This document shows, one piece after another, positions 25,634-34,563 of a DNA stretch of 38,266 nt (position 1 is its first letter; each line of letters opens with the position of its first letter). The stretch covers positions 1-38,266 of the forward strand of contig JAJFJG010000018.1 in assembly GCA_021774265.1 (NCBI GenBank). The letters run 5' to 3'. The notes under the pieces are model-generated. The model worked only from the letters and a program-made list of their open reading frames with translations. It did no database searches and had not been told where the DNA came from. This DNA comes from Nitrosomonas sp. (lineage in GTDB: Bacteria > Pseudomonadota > Gammaproteobacteria > Burkholderiales > Nitrosomonadaceae). The position numbers and the translations under genes were made by a program.

Positions 25634-26081
25634 ATAGGGCTAACGAAAGTAATAGAACAGGAAAGGGCTATGTTGAAACAAAAGCTTATATTGTCAATAA
25701 TAAAGCTTCATTGTATATATACTAGATAATTATTATCTGTAGACATATAGCACAAAACGAGACACGTTATTTTCCTTGTTGCATATATTCTATGGCTAAC
25801 AAATTATGTTTTTTAGCCTAGGAGCTATAATAATACCTTTATAATCCGTTCGATATAAAAACTGTCTTAGTCATATTAACATTGAGCTTAAGTTCAAGTT
25901 GCTGACGCTGAGACTCCATATTGGATAATGCACCTACCAACAACAAGGAAGGCTAGCCCCAATATTGCACCAGCATATTAAATTTCGATCTGTAGCCCAT
26001 ATGTTTATTGACTTTTGTAAGATTGACTGAAAATACAGCTTGTACTCAATACATAATTTTTTGGCTTTTAACGGAAGAAAT
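25634..26081. other. Gene-free AT-rich stretch upstream of the transporter
   Basis: About 450 bp with no supported coding frame on either strand. The part nearest 25634 should contain the transporter promoter. Short open frames here are broken and match no domain I know. Confidence 0.4.
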
Positions 26082-26101
26082 CTCGGGAGCTTGCTCCCGA
26101 G
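26082..26101 (+). repeat. Hairpin 1: 8 bp stem with CTTG tetraloop
   Basis: CTCGGGAG (26082-26089), loop CTTG, CTCCCGAG (26094-26101): a perfect GC-rich stem closed by G-C over CUUG, a very stable RNA tetraloop. Related in sequence and structure to hairpin 3 at 26164-26185. No T-run follows, so it is not a classical terminator. It lies between no supported genes. Confidence 0.7.
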
Positions 26102-26123
26102 TCAAATTAGATAAAAGTATAGT

Positions 26124-26206
26124 AAAAATTCCGTTTGACCGAAGGTCAATCAGACCGGCGTAAACTCGGTCGCTTGCGGCCGAGTAGTCGGGCTGAAGGA
26201 ATTTTT
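26124..26206 (+). ncRNA. Candidate structured RNA element (nested hairpins 2 and 3)
   Basis: AAAAATTCC (26124-26132) is exactly complementary to GGAATTTTT (26198-26206), closing an outer stem. Inside lie hairpin 2, TTGACC-GAA-GGTCAA (26135-26149); a weaker stem CCGGC/GTCGG (26155-26159 with 26187-26191, one G-U); and hairpin 3, ACTCGGTCG-CTTG-CGGCCGAGT (26164-26185, one G-U pair). The outer stem ends in a T-run on the plus strand. The element could be a small RNA, a REP/BIME-like repeat or an ssDNA hairpin of a mobile element. The structure is read directly from the sequence; a function is not known. Confidence 0.45.
26164..26185 (+). repeat. Hairpin 3: 9 bp stem with CTTG tetraloop, paralogue of hairpin 1
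   Basis: ACTCGGTCG, loop CTTG, CGGCCGAGT. Aligned with hairpin 1 over 21 bases, 17 are identical. The four differences fall at two paired positions (G-C becomes T-G wobble, A-T becomes C-G), so pairing is kept in both. Confidence 0.65.
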
Positions 26207-26827
26207 TAATTTTGACCTCTTCTGAATTTAATGCAAATACTTGCAACGCTGCAGAATAACTGCGATTTTGGTCGCGAGCACGTTCAATTCAAAACAGATC
26301 GGGTTTTAAATTCCAGAAACTGGTGAAATGTTGAGGCTAGTTGTATAAAGGCGCATTAATGATACTGTTTTAAATATTCGGCAGTTGATCATCCAGTTGC
26401 GGTGACAATAATTAATGGCGAAACGAAAATTAAAAGTCTTTGATGGCTTTTTCCATCTGTGTTGCGGGCTTAGGGTAATGACGTCAAGTCGCCAGAAAAT
26501 AACTCCAACAACATATTTACTAACTGTTTTGAATCTGTAGTTTGAGCGGTTTTTTTATATTCCGTTTGAATATCCTGATGCGTAAATATGTATTTTTGAT
26601 TAAATCGGCTCGAATGTATTCCAAACTATCCCTTTCTGGTGTTGATAGCTAAATTCACTCACTGAAATCAATGGCAACGGTGACACAGTGATTTTACAAT
26701 GCTGGGTAAATACAACCTTCAAAATGTTCTAAATTTCTTGCTTTATTGGATAGCTTGCTAAGTTCAATCAACTATTGAATTGAATATCATCGACATTTAG
26801 GAGTGCGTCGATTATAGTGTAATTAAT
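26207..26827. other. Mostly gene-free stretch upstream of the YfcH-type gene
   Basis: About 620 bp. Apart from one minus-strand frame without a start codon (listed separately at 26470-26625), I see no coding potential. The right end carries the ribosome site and presumably the promoter of the plus-strand epimerase gene. Confidence 0.4.
26470..26625 (-). pseudogene. Unidentified protein fragment without a start codon
   Basis: A 51-codon frame bounded upstream by a stop reads SSRFNQKYIFTHQDIQTEY, then KKTAQTTDSKQLVNMLL and ELFSGDLTSLP before a TAA. The composition is protein-like and helical, with no ATG near its start. I do not recognise the family; it may be a C-terminal piece of a lost gene or chance. 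Confidence 0.22.
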
Positions 26828-26834
26828 AAGGAGG
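26828..26834 (+). promoter_or_regulatory. Strong Shine-Dalgarno of the YfcH-type gene
   Basis: AAGGAGG lies 6 nt before the ATG at 26841, a full consensus match, and fixes this start. Confidence 0.75.
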
Positions 26835-26840
26835 CAGCCC

Positions 26841-27740
26841 ATGAGAGTTCTGATAACAGGTGGCACCGGATTTATTGGCCAGACATTATGTCCGGCGCTG
26901 CTTGCGGAGGGTCATACACTGACTATTTATAGCCGCTACCCTGATAAAGTCAAAGCCATTCTTGGCGATCAGGTTACACCACTCAATTCCTTGAAGACAC
27001 TGTCCGAGTCGGATCATTTTGATGTCATTATCAATCTTGCTGGCGCACCGATTTTTGGTCAACGGTGGTCAGATGAACGCAAACAAATCCTCCTACACAG
27101 CCGTATAGATATCACTCAGGATTTAGTGCAATTTATAATACGGGCACATACCAAACCTGAGGTTTTCCTAAGTGGCTCGGCAATAGGTTTTTATGGTAAT
27201 CAAGGCGACAAAATACTAGATGAAACATCATCTGGCCACGATGATTTTGGTCACCAGCTATGTGCGAAATGGGAGAATGAGGCAAAAAAAGCTAAAGAAT
27301 ATGGCGTTCGGGTATGTCTACTACGTACTGGCTTAGTTATTGGTAAAAATGGTGGTTTCTTAAAACCAATGATATTACCGTTCAAGTTGGGGTTGGGTGG
27401 ACGGCTGGGTAGTGGCAAACAATGGATGCCCTGGATACATATTGACGACCATGTCGCTATCTGCAAAAGATTGATTAATAATCATGATTTTGGAGGAGAG
27501 TTTAATTTAACCGCACCAAACCCAGTCACCAATAAAATATTTTCTCAAGCGTTGGCAAAGACCCTCCATCGCCCCGCTTTCCTGCCCGCCCCAACATGGA
27601 TACTTAAGTTCATACTGGGTGAAATGTCTGAATTATTGTTGGGCAGTCAACGCGTTATTCCTAAGCGAATGTTGGATGCTGGTTACCCATTCAAATTTAC
27701 TGAATTGGAAGCGGCATTAGGCCATGTTCTATGTGAATAA
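26841..27740 (+). CDS. TIGR01777-type (YfcH) NAD(P)-dependent epimerase family protein
   Basis: A 299-residue atypical SDR. N-terminal cofactor motif GGTGFIG (7-13). NLAGAPIFGQRWSDERKQIL follows, with GAPI and RW characteristic of the YfcH family, then SGSAIGFYGNQGD, and R-TGLVIGKNGG. In the middle, GGRLGSGKQWMPWIHIDD is the family hallmark. The C-terminal DUF1731 segment ends in the VIPKRMLDAGYPFKF motif. Usual family length is about 300. The physiological reaction is not established for the family; some members are linked to cell division. It is a monocistronic plus-strand gene among minus-strand neighbours. Confidence 0.9.
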   Translation: MRVLITGGTGFIGQTLCPALLAEGHTLTIYSRYPDKVKAILGDQVTPLNSLKTLSESDHFDVIINLAGAPIFGQRWSDERKQILLHSRIDITQDLVQFIIRAHTKPEVFLSGSAIGFYGNQGDKILDETSSGHDDFGHQLCAKWENEAKKAKEYGVRVCLLRTGLVIGKNGGFLKPMILPFKLGLGGRLGSGKQWMPWIHIDDHVAICKRLINNHDFGGEFNLTAPNPVTNKIFSQALAKTLHRPAFLPAPTWILKFILGEMSELLLGSQRVIPKRMLDAGYPFKFTELEAALGHVLCE

Positions 27741-27888
27741 AATACTAACTTGTAATGCCATTATCTCGAAATAATAAATCTGTATTTTTCATTACGCTAT
27801 CCTCCATCTGGAACATCAGCGAACTCAAAATAACCAGGCGTATCGCATAAAGCTGTTTTCACTATAGAGCTTGATTCTAGGTTATTTT
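27741..27888. other. Spacer between epimerase and phosphoketolase scar
   Basis: About 150 bp without coding potential. No clear terminator for the epimerase gene. Confidence 0.35.
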
Positions 27889-28191
27889 CTATATTGTGGC
27901 GACTTTAATATAACGGAAATTTTCTGGTTTGAATAACTTTTTCATACCCGCTACATTTTGATAGATTTCGTTGTATATTCCTTTCAAGCAGGTATTGGCC
28001 ACTAGGTCTAGCCAACGTGACCCGGAGTGATGTAAATGACGTTTAAGTCCTGCGCTCATAAATAAAATCAAATCCGGCATGGCGCCGCAATGGCCAAGCA
28101 ATCTTGGTTTAATGTGCTCAAGTGTTAAGAATTGTTTTAATAACGGACTATCCAACAGATAAATTTGACCGAATATTATTAAGTTTTGCTC
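27889..28191 (-). pseudogene. Decayed N-terminal piece of a second phosphoketolase gene
   Basis: The frame reads NLIIFGQIYLLDSPLLKQ, then [19 protein letters not shown], and ends LVANTCLKGIYNEIYQNVAG and MKKLFK. It aligns to residues about 31-130 of the intact phosphoketolase encoded at 30811-33204 ([38 protein letters not shown]). An internal deletion removes the GPGHGGPG loop needed for cofactor/substrate binding. The homology starts two codons after the glgP stop and in the same frame as glgP, and ends abruptly near KKLFK. It is a fragment left by duplication and deletion, not a gene. Confidence 0.85.
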
Positions 28192-30762
28192 TTAAGAATT
28201 CTCGGCTAACACTACCTCCCCTGACCACCACAAGATTAGATTATTTTCCGCTGGCGTATGAGCATCTGGATGGTACGCTACAATACGTGGTGTAAAATCG
28301 GTATAATGACGCGCCGTTTTCACATTACTTTTAAAGAGATACCCGTTCAAAGCGCCCGGAATACTGCTGAGGCGTTGCATGATTTCGCAGACACCCGCTT
28401 CCGTTTCTGTTGTTGGATCTGCATATACTTGTAGCTGGACAAAATCTGGTAAAACTTCCCCTAGATAGATCTGCACTTCAAATGTCCAACCATTATTTTC
28501 TTCAGACACCAACAGATCACCCCAATGCACTGCCTGCCAATGTTGATTTAATTGCTTATCCCAGTGACGTAGTGCTTTTGCGACTTGGCCTCCCTGAGCC
28601 GTTCGACGCTGGAAGGCGGTGGCTGCGGGAAGGTATAGCTTCTCGACATATTCACGCGTCATGCGATTAGTACTGAACTGTGGTGCCAGGCGAGACATAC
28701 TGGCGCGCATACGCGCGACCCAAGCACGCGGAACGCCGCTTTTGTCGCGGTCATAGAACATCGGGACAATCTCATTTTCCAACAGGCAATAAAGTTGTTC
28801 GGCCTCTACTGCATCCCATTCCGGTTCCGTATGTTCCTTGCCATCACCCAATGCCCAGCCAACTTCCGGTGTGTAGGCTTCGGCCCACCATCCATCCAAT
28901 TCCGAGAGATTCAAGCCACCATTAGCCAGCACTTTCATGCCGCTGGTGCCGCTGGCCTCCCAGGGCCGGCGTGGCGTATTGAGCCACACATCCATGCCTT
29001 GCACCATTTCCTGCGCCAAGGCAATATCATAATCTTCAAGAAATACCACCTGATTACGAATCTCTGGCCGGGTGGCAAACTGCGCCCATTTCTGAATTAA
29101 ACACTTGCCTTCGTTGTCGGCCGGATGAGCCTTGCCGGCAACAATGATCTGTACCGGCCGTTGCGGATTAGTCAACAATCGAATAAGTCGTTCAGGATCA
29201 TGTAACAACAGATCGGGCCGCTTGTAAGCTGTAAAACGTCGCGCAAATCCAAGCGTCAACACATTGCAATCCAAAACCTGATCAACTTGATTGACGATAT
29301 TCTCTGCTGTACCACGTTGCGCCAATTGCAGTCTAAGTCGTTGACGAGCACGGCGTACCAGGTCATTACGCTCCTGACCACACAGTGTCCAAAGAGCCTC
29401 ATCGTCTAATGCTTCAATTGCAGTAGCAAGGGCAGCTTCCGTGCCAAGCCAACGATCCTTACCGCAGCTATCTGTCCAAATTTTATCCGACCACGGTGAG
29501 TCCCATGAAGGTACATGTACACCGTTAGTCACATAACTCACAGGAACTTCACGCTCAGGCCAGTGGGGGTACAAATCTTTAAAAATTCCCTGACTGACTT
29601 TACCATGCAGGCAGCTTACTCCGTTGATTGTTCCGCAGGTCCGTGCTGCCAGATAAGCCATATTGAAGGGTTCATCGCTATTTTTCCCGTTGCATCGCCC
29701 AAGCGCTACTAACTCTTCAGGCGTTACATTCAAGCTCTCGGCATATACCAAGCCATACTTCGCAAGCAAGTCGCTTTCAAAAATATCAAAACCCGCAGCT
29801 ACCGGTGTGTGTGTGGTAAACACATTACCTGATCGGGTTGCCCAAAGCGCTTCCCATAAATCTACTTGCTGTTGCTCCATGAAAAATCGAGCCCGTTCCA
29901 GCGTAACAAATGCAGCATGGCCTTCATTCAAATGACAGATATCGATATCCAGACTCAGTGCTTCAACTAATCGCCAACCACCGATCCCCAACGCAATTTC
30001 CTGCACCAGGCGCACTTCCTTGCCGCCACCATACAATTTACCGGTGATACCGCGATCCAATGGACTGTTCAAGAGGCTATTACTATCAAGCAAATAAAGA
30101 TTAACGCGCCCTACTTGCGCTTGCCAAACTTGCAAACGCACAATGCGCCCGGGCAACTCGATGGGGATGTGTAGCAAAGCACCATTACGAGCCAATACGG
30201 GACGTAGTGGCAAGCTGCTGGAATCATTATAGGGATAGATTTCCTGCTGCCATCCTGTTTCATCCAGCATTTGCCGAAAATAACCTTCTTGATACAGCAA
30301 GCCAATCGCAGTAAGCGGTACGGCCAGGTCACTAGCGGCTTTTAGGTAGTCGCCTGCCAGTACGCCCAAACCGCCCGCGTAGAGTGGCAAGGCTTCACCT
30401 AAACCAAATTCCATGCTGAAATAGGCAATCCCCTTGAGTTCAGCTTCAGCATGTTCTTCACCGAACCAACCAAGACAGTTGCGGTAATCATTGCGTGCGG
30501 CGGTCAAACGATCAAGGTGTTGTTTAAACTCTATGTTTTGATTTAATTCTTCGAGCCGCTCGCGGCTCAGGTTTTGCAAGACAACGACCGGATTTTCATT
30601 TTGCTCCCATAACTTTGCATCCATTGTTTTCCATACCGTGTCTCCGGCATGACTCCAGGTCCAGCGCAAGTCCGTTGCCAAATCTGCAATCACTTCCACC
30701 AGCGGGATCAGATCAGCGGGCAGATCCTGTAAATAACGCACCATTAAACGAGGCATTTTCAT
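28192..30762 (-). CDS. glgP: Alpha-glucan (glycogen/starch) phosphorylase
   Basis: An 856-residue GT35 phosphorylase of the shorter, TIGR02094-type branch that starts with a DUF3417 domain (about 1-120, TDLRWTWSHAGDTVWK). It releases glucose-1-phosphate from polyglucose. The catalytic part has SMEFGLGEALPLYAGGLGVL (116-135), NEGHAAF (279-285), a TNGVH motif (412-416), ARRFTAYKRPDLLL (507-520) and the PLP-binding Lys610 in WEASGTSGMKVLANGG, followed by LNLSELDGWW. ATG start with GGGAGA about 12 nt upstream. Lies 48 nt after the phosphoketolase stop, last gene of the ATPase-ackA-xfp-glgP cluster; a small stem CTAAC/GTTAG sits in the 48 nt gap. Intact. Confidence 0.92.
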   Translation of the reverse strand: MKMPRLMVRYLQDLPADLIPLVEVIADLATDLRWTWSHAGDTVWKTMDAKLWEQNENPVVVLQNLSRERLEELNQNIEFKQHLDRLTAARNDYRNCLGWFGEEHAEAELKGIAYFSMEFGLGEALPLYAGGLGVLAGDYLKAASDLAVPLTAIGLLYQEGYFRQMLDETGWQQEIYPYNDSSSLPLRPVLARNGALLHIPIELPGRIVRLQVWQAQVGRVNLYLLDSNSLLNSPLDRGITGKLYGGGKEVRLVQEIALGIGGWRLVEALSLDIDICHLNEGHAAFVTLERARFFMEQQQVDLWEALWATRSGNVFTTHTPVAAGFDIFESDLLAKYGLVYAESLNVTPEELVALGRCNGKNSDEPFNMAYLAARTCGTINGVSCLHGKVSQGIFKDLYPHWPEREVPVSYVTNGVHVPSWDSPWSDKIWTDSCGKDRWLGTEAALATAIEALDDEALWTLCGQERNDLVRRARQRLRLQLAQRGTAENIVNQVDQVLDCNVLTLGFARRFTAYKRPDLLLHDPERLIRLLTNPQRPVQIIVAGKAHPADNEGKCLIQKWAQFATRPEIRNQVVFLEDYDIALAQEMVQGMDVWLNTPRRPWEASGTSGMKVLANGGLNLSELDGWWAEAYTPEVGWALGDGKEHTEPEWDAVEAEQLYCLLENEIVPMFYDRDKSGVPRAWVARMRASMSRLAPQFSTNRMTREYVEKLYLPAATAFQRRTAQGGQVAKALRHWDKQLNQHWQAVHWGDLLVSEENNGWTFEVQIYLGEVLPDFVQLQVYADPTTETEAGVCEIMQRLSSIPGALNGYLFKSNVKTARHYTDFTPRIVAYHPDAHTPAENNLILWWSGEVVLAENS

Positions 30763-30810
30763 GAGTTTTATGTCTCCCTTACAGACTAACTGTTTGTTAG
30801 CACTTGTGAA

Positions 30811-33204
30811 TTATTGGTAAGGCCATTTCCAATTGGTGATTTCAGGCATATCTTCACCGTGGGTGGTGATGTATTGGCGGTGTTCGATGAGCTTGTCACG
30901 GACAAATTGCTTTACATATGCGCTGACACAACTGAATCTTGGCACCCGGTCGACCACCTCACCGATCAAATGAAAACGATCCAGATCGTTGAGTACGACC
31001 ATATCGAATGGCGTGCTGGTGGTACCCTCTTCTTTGTATCCGCGTACGTGTAGATTTTTGTGGTTGTTACGACGGTAAGTCAATCGATGAATCAACCAGG
31101 GATAACCGTGGTAAGCAAAAATAACCGGTTTGTCGGTGGTAAACAAGGCATCGAAATCCTTGTCAGATAGGCCATGCGGATGTTCTTCCCGTGGTTGCAG
31201 CGTCATTAAATTTACGACATTAATCACGCGTATTTTGATATCCGGAACATGCTGGCGCAATAAATCCACCGCAGCCAGCGTTTCAAGAGTAGGGACATCG
31301 CCTGCGCAAGCCATTACCACATCCGGTTCGGCATCCTGATCATTACTCGCCCACGCCCAAATACCGATACCTGCCAAACTATGCTTAACCGCAGCATCCA
31401 TATCGAGCCACTGCAGCTGCGGTTGTTTACCTGCGACAATCACATTGACAAAGTCACGGCTACGCAAGCATTTGTCAGTAATAGCTAACAACGTATTGGC
31501 ATCGGGTGGCAAGTAAACACGAATGATACTGGCCTTCTTATTGACAACATGGTCAATGAAACCGGGATCCTGATGTGAAAAGCCGTTGTGGTCTTGCCGC
31601 CAGACATGAGAAGTCAATAAATAATTCAATGAAGCGATGGGCTGACGCCAAGGGATTTCTTTACTCACCTTAAGCCATTTCGCATGTTGATTAAACATTG
31701 AATCAACAATATGAATGAATGCTTCATAACAAGAGAACAAGCCGTGACGACCGGTGAGCAGATACCCTTCCAACCAACCCTGGCAGGTGTGTTCGCTAAG
31801 AATTTCCATTACGCGACCATCCGGCGCAAGATGGTCGTCTTCAGGCAGCGTTTCCGCCATCCAGGTGCGATTAGTTACTTCGAACAAAGCACCGAGACGA
31901 TTGGATTTAGTCTCGTCCGGCCCCATTACCCGGAAATTTCGGGCGTCCTCATTAAGCTGCATGACATCGCGCAACAAAGTGCCCATTACACGGGTCGCTT
32001 CACCCATGACCTGTCCAGGCTTGGGTACCTCGACAGCATAATCACGAAAATCCGGCATGTTTAAATCTTTGAGCAACAAACCACCGTTAGCATGCGGGTT
32101 AGCACCCATCCGGCGTACGTCTTTGGGCGCCAATTCCACCAGCTCTGGCATCAGTGCGCCGTTCTCGTCGAATAGCTCTTCTGGCTTGTAACGCTTCATC
32201 CATTGTTCAAGCAACTTGACGTGTTCTGGCTTTGTCGCCATCTCGGCGAACGGCACCTGGTGCGAGCGCCAATAACCTTCGGTTTTCTGTCCATCGACTT
32301 CCTCAGGGCCGGTCCAACCTTTTGGGCTACGCAGGATAATCATCGGCCAGCGCGGGCGGGCAGCGACACCGTTACTACGAGCTTCGCGTTGAATCGTTTT
32401 TATTTCTGCAATAATGGTATCTAGCGTGGCCGCCATAAGTTGATGCATTGTTTCGGGATCCGATCCTTCAACAAAATAGGGTTTATAGCCATAACCAATA
32501 AACAAATTTTCTAACTCTTCATGACTTATGCGCGCCAACACCGTTGGATTCGCGATCTTATAACCATTCAAATGCAGAATAGGCAAAACTGCGCCATCAT
32601 GAATCGGGTTTAAAAACTTGTTTGAATGCCACGCGGCGGCAAGGGGTCCGGTTTCTGCTTCGCCATCACCAACTACACAGCAAGCAATCAGATCAGGGTT
32701 GTCAAACACAGCGCCATAGGCATGTGCAACAGAATAACCAAGTTCTCCACCCTCGTGAATTGATCCTGGTGTTTCGGGCGCACAATGACTTGGGATGCCA
32801 CCTGGAAATGAAAATTGTTTAAATAATTTTTTCATACCCGCTTCATTTTGTGCCACATTTGGATAAATCTCGCTATAGGTTCCTTCCAACCAGGTGTTGG
32901 CCACCAGGCCTGGGCCGCCATGACCCGGGCCTGTGATGTAAATAACGTTTAAATCCTGTTCTTTGATAACGCGATTGCAATGCGCATAAATAAAATTCAA
33001 ACCTGGTGTGGTGCCCCAATGGCCGAGTAACCTTGGTTTGATGTGTTCAAGCGTTAAAGATTGTTTCAATAACGGATTATCCAGTAGATAGATTTGACCG
33101 ACAGATAGATAATTCGCCGCACACCAGTAAGCGTTGATTTTGCGTAACGCCTCAGTAGACAGAGGACCGTATTGATCAGTTGATATGATTGCATTTTCTA
33201 GCAT
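30811..33204 (-). CDS. xfp: Xylulose-5-phosphate/fructose-6-phosphate phosphoketolase
   Basis: A 797-residue TPP-dependent enzyme, the usual family length. It splits xylulose-5-P (or fructose-6-P) with phosphate into acetyl phosphate plus glyceraldehyde-3-P (or erythrose-4-P). The N-terminal domain has [18 protein letters not shown] (61-78), [15 protein letters not shown] (91-105) and the TPP/Mg motif [16 protein letters not shown] (179-194). The substrate-binding [18 protein letters not shown] and [10 protein letters not shown] follow in the second half, and the C-terminus has the typical [13 protein letters not shown] end. An AAGGAG-rich ribosome site precedes the ATG by a few bases. It lies 123 nt after ackA, with a stable hairpin in that leader. 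A decayed partial copy is downstream of glgP. Confidence 0.95.
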   Translation of the reverse strand: MLENAIISTDQYGPLSTEALRKINAYWCAANYLSVGQIYLLDNPLLKQSLTLEHIKPRLLGHWGTTPGLNFIYAHCNRVIKEQDLNVIYITGPGHGGPGLVANTWLEGTYSEIYPNVAQNEAGMKKLFKQFSFPGGIPSHCAPETPGSIHEGGELGYSVAHAYGAVFDNPDLIACCVVGDGEAETGPLAAAWHSNKFLNPIHDGAVLPILHLNGYKIANPTVLARISHEELENLFIGYGYKPYFVEGSDPETMHQLMAATLDTIIAEIKTIQREARSNGVAARPRWPMIILRSPKGWTGPEEVDGQKTEGYWRSHQVPFAEMATKPEHVKLLEQWMKRYKPEELFDENGALMPELVELAPKDVRRMGANPHANGGLLLKDLNMPDFRDYAVEVPKPGQVMGEATRVMGTLLRDVMQLNEDARNFRVMGPDETKSNRLGALFEVTNRTWMAETLPEDDHLAPDGRVMEILSEHTCQGWLEGYLLTGRHGLFSCYEAFIHIVDSMFNQHAKWLKVSKEIPWRQPIASLNYLLTSHVWRQDHNGFSHQDPGFIDHVVNKKASIIRVYLPPDANTLLAITDKCLRSRDFVNVIVAGKQPQLQWLDMDAAVKHSLAGIGIWAWASNDQDAEPDVVMACAGDVPTLETLAAVDLLRQHVPDIKIRVINVVNLMTLQPREEHPHGLSDKDFDALFTTDKPVIFAYHGYPWLIHRLTYRRNNHKNLHVRGYKEEGTTSTPFDMVVLNDLDRFHLIGEVVDRVPRFSCVSAYVKQFVRDKLIEHRQYITTHGEDMPEITNWKWPYQ

Positions 33205-33205
33205 T

Positions 33206-33216
33206 CCCTTCTCCTT
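33206..33216 (-). promoter_or_regulatory. Strong ribosome binding site of xfp
   Basis: On the minus strand AAGGAGAAGGG ends one base before the ATG context GAATG; the AAGGAG core is about 7 nt upstream of the start and fixes it. Confidence 0.65.
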
Positions 33217-33246
33217 CCGATTAGGAATCTGTATGTGTTTTTATTT

Positions 33247-33272
33247 TTTATCGTGAAAAGAATCACGATAAA
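33247..33272 (-). repeat. Hairpin in the ackA-xfp intercistronic leader
   Basis: A perfect 10 bp stem, TTTATCGTGA (33247-33256) with TCACGATAAA (33263-33272), and a 6 nt loop. On the minus strand it is followed by A-rich rather than T-rich sequence, so it is unlikely to terminate. It lies about 45 nt upstream of the xfp start and could mark an mRNA processing or stabilising site, or a regulator operator. Confidence 0.55.
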
Positions 33273-33327
33273 GCTATTACTTTCTGATGCCTAAACAAAT
33301 AATAATTATGATTAACACTTATCTTTT

Positions 33328-34539
33328 TTACCCACAATACGGGCTTCCACTTAGGACTCGAATGGTGTGCTCGGCAATGATGGACTCCTCATTCGTTGGA
33401 ATCATCCAGGCAGATACTAAACTATCCATTGTGCTGATTCGAGGTCCATCTATTGAATTAGTCACTTCGTCAACGTTGAGTCCCAGCCAAAACGCTTCCC
33501 GACAAATTCGTTCACGAATAACGGCAGAATGTTCGCCAATGCCTGCCGTAAACACTAGCGCATCCAACCCACCTAAAGCCGCGGCCAATGAACCCAACTC
33601 ACGGCCTGCGCAGTACACAAACAAATCGACGGCTTCTGCTGCTTGCTGGCTGTCGTCACCTAAAAGCTCTCGCATATCACCACTAATTCCCGACACGCCA
33701 AGCAACCCTGATTTGTGACTCAACAAATCTGAGACAGCATCAACATCCATGCCTTTTTCTTTTATCAAATAAATCACAATCGCAGGATCAAGCGCACCGC
33801 ATCGCGTTCCCATAGGCAATCCATCCAGTGGGCTGAAGGTCATGGTGGTGGCAACACTTTTGCGAGACTTCATCGCACACATGCTTGCGCCATGACCAAG
33901 GTGAGCAACGATCACACGTCCATCAGCGGCATCACCTAAATATTCAGGTAGTATATTAGCGATATACTCATACGATAATCCGTGAAAACCATATTTTAGT
34001 ATCCCTTGTTTCTGAAGCTCTCTGGGCAGGGAAAATTGCTGTGCAATTAAAGGTTGGCTTCGATGAAAGGCAGTATCAAAGCAGGCAATTTGGGGTATCT
34101 CAGGGTATTGTTGAAGCAAGGCTTCGATCGCCACTATCTGATAAGGTTGGTGTAACGGTGCTAATGGGATTAGTTCTTTCAGACTAGATAATATCTCCTT
34201 GGTTATCGATACTGGAGCTGAAAATTTTTCTCCACCATGCACGACACGGTGACCAACAGCTGTAAGTGGTAATTCATCTAGGCAATGACTAACCCAGTCA
34301 AACAAAACAGCCAATGCATCTTCATGGTTATGAGTTTTTATAATGTCAGCAAGAAATTGTTCCGCTATCTTTATTATCTCACCCGCACCGTTATGAGCGG
34401 TGAAATGGGCTTGATGTCCAATTCCGGCTATTTCACCGCGATATATCGTGCGTAGCGAAAAGCTCTTTTCGACTAAATCAATAATAGCGAACTTGATACT
34501 CGATGAACCAGTATTGATAATAAGTATTGCACCTGGCAT
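33328..34539 (-). CDS. ackA: Acetate kinase
   Basis: A 403-residue ASKHA-fold kinase that converts acetyl phosphate and ADP to acetate and ATP. Signature 1 is ILIINTGSSSIKFA at the N-terminus. Further family motifs: GHRVVHGGEKF, CFDTAFHR, KYGFHGLSYEYI, VIVAHLGHGASMCA, MTFSPLDGLPMGTRCGALDP and FTAGIGEHSAVIRE. All family blocks look intact. AAGGAAG precedes the ATG. It starts 24 nt after the ATPase stop and is followed by xfp, whose product acetyl phosphate is its substrate. Confidence 0.95.
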   Translation of the reverse strand: MPGAILIINTGSSSIKFAIIDLVEKSFSLRTIYRGEIAGIGHQAHFTAHNGAGEIIKIAEQFLADIIKTHNHEDALAVLFDWVSHCLDELPLTAVGHRVVHGGEKFSAPVSITKEILSSLKELIPLAPLHQPYQIVAIEALLQQYPEIPQIACFDTAFHRSQPLIAQQFSLPRELQKQGILKYGFHGLSYEYIANILPEYLGDAADGRVIVAHLGHGASMCAMKSRKSVATTMTFSPLDGLPMGTRCGALDPAIVIYLIKEKGMDVDAVSDLLSHKSGLLGVSGISGDMRELLGDDSQQAAEAVDLFVYCAGRELGSLAAALGGLDALVFTAGIGEHSAVIRERICREAFWLGLNVDEVTNSIDGPRISTMDSLVSAWMIPTNEESIIAEHTIRVLSGSPYCG

Positions 34540-34563
34540 ACCTATAGCTTCCTTATTAAATAT

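Noticed and set aside
26082-26206. Integron attC site or CRISPR-like repeat
   Set aside because: No integrase, gene cassettes, regular spacing or attC core sites (RYYYAAC/GTTRRRY arrangement) are present, and only two related hairpins exist.
26046-26246. 66-residue minus-strand protein over the hairpin cluster
   Set aside because: The frame runs through the GC-rich hairpins, shows no domain, and the structure explains the sequence better than coding does.
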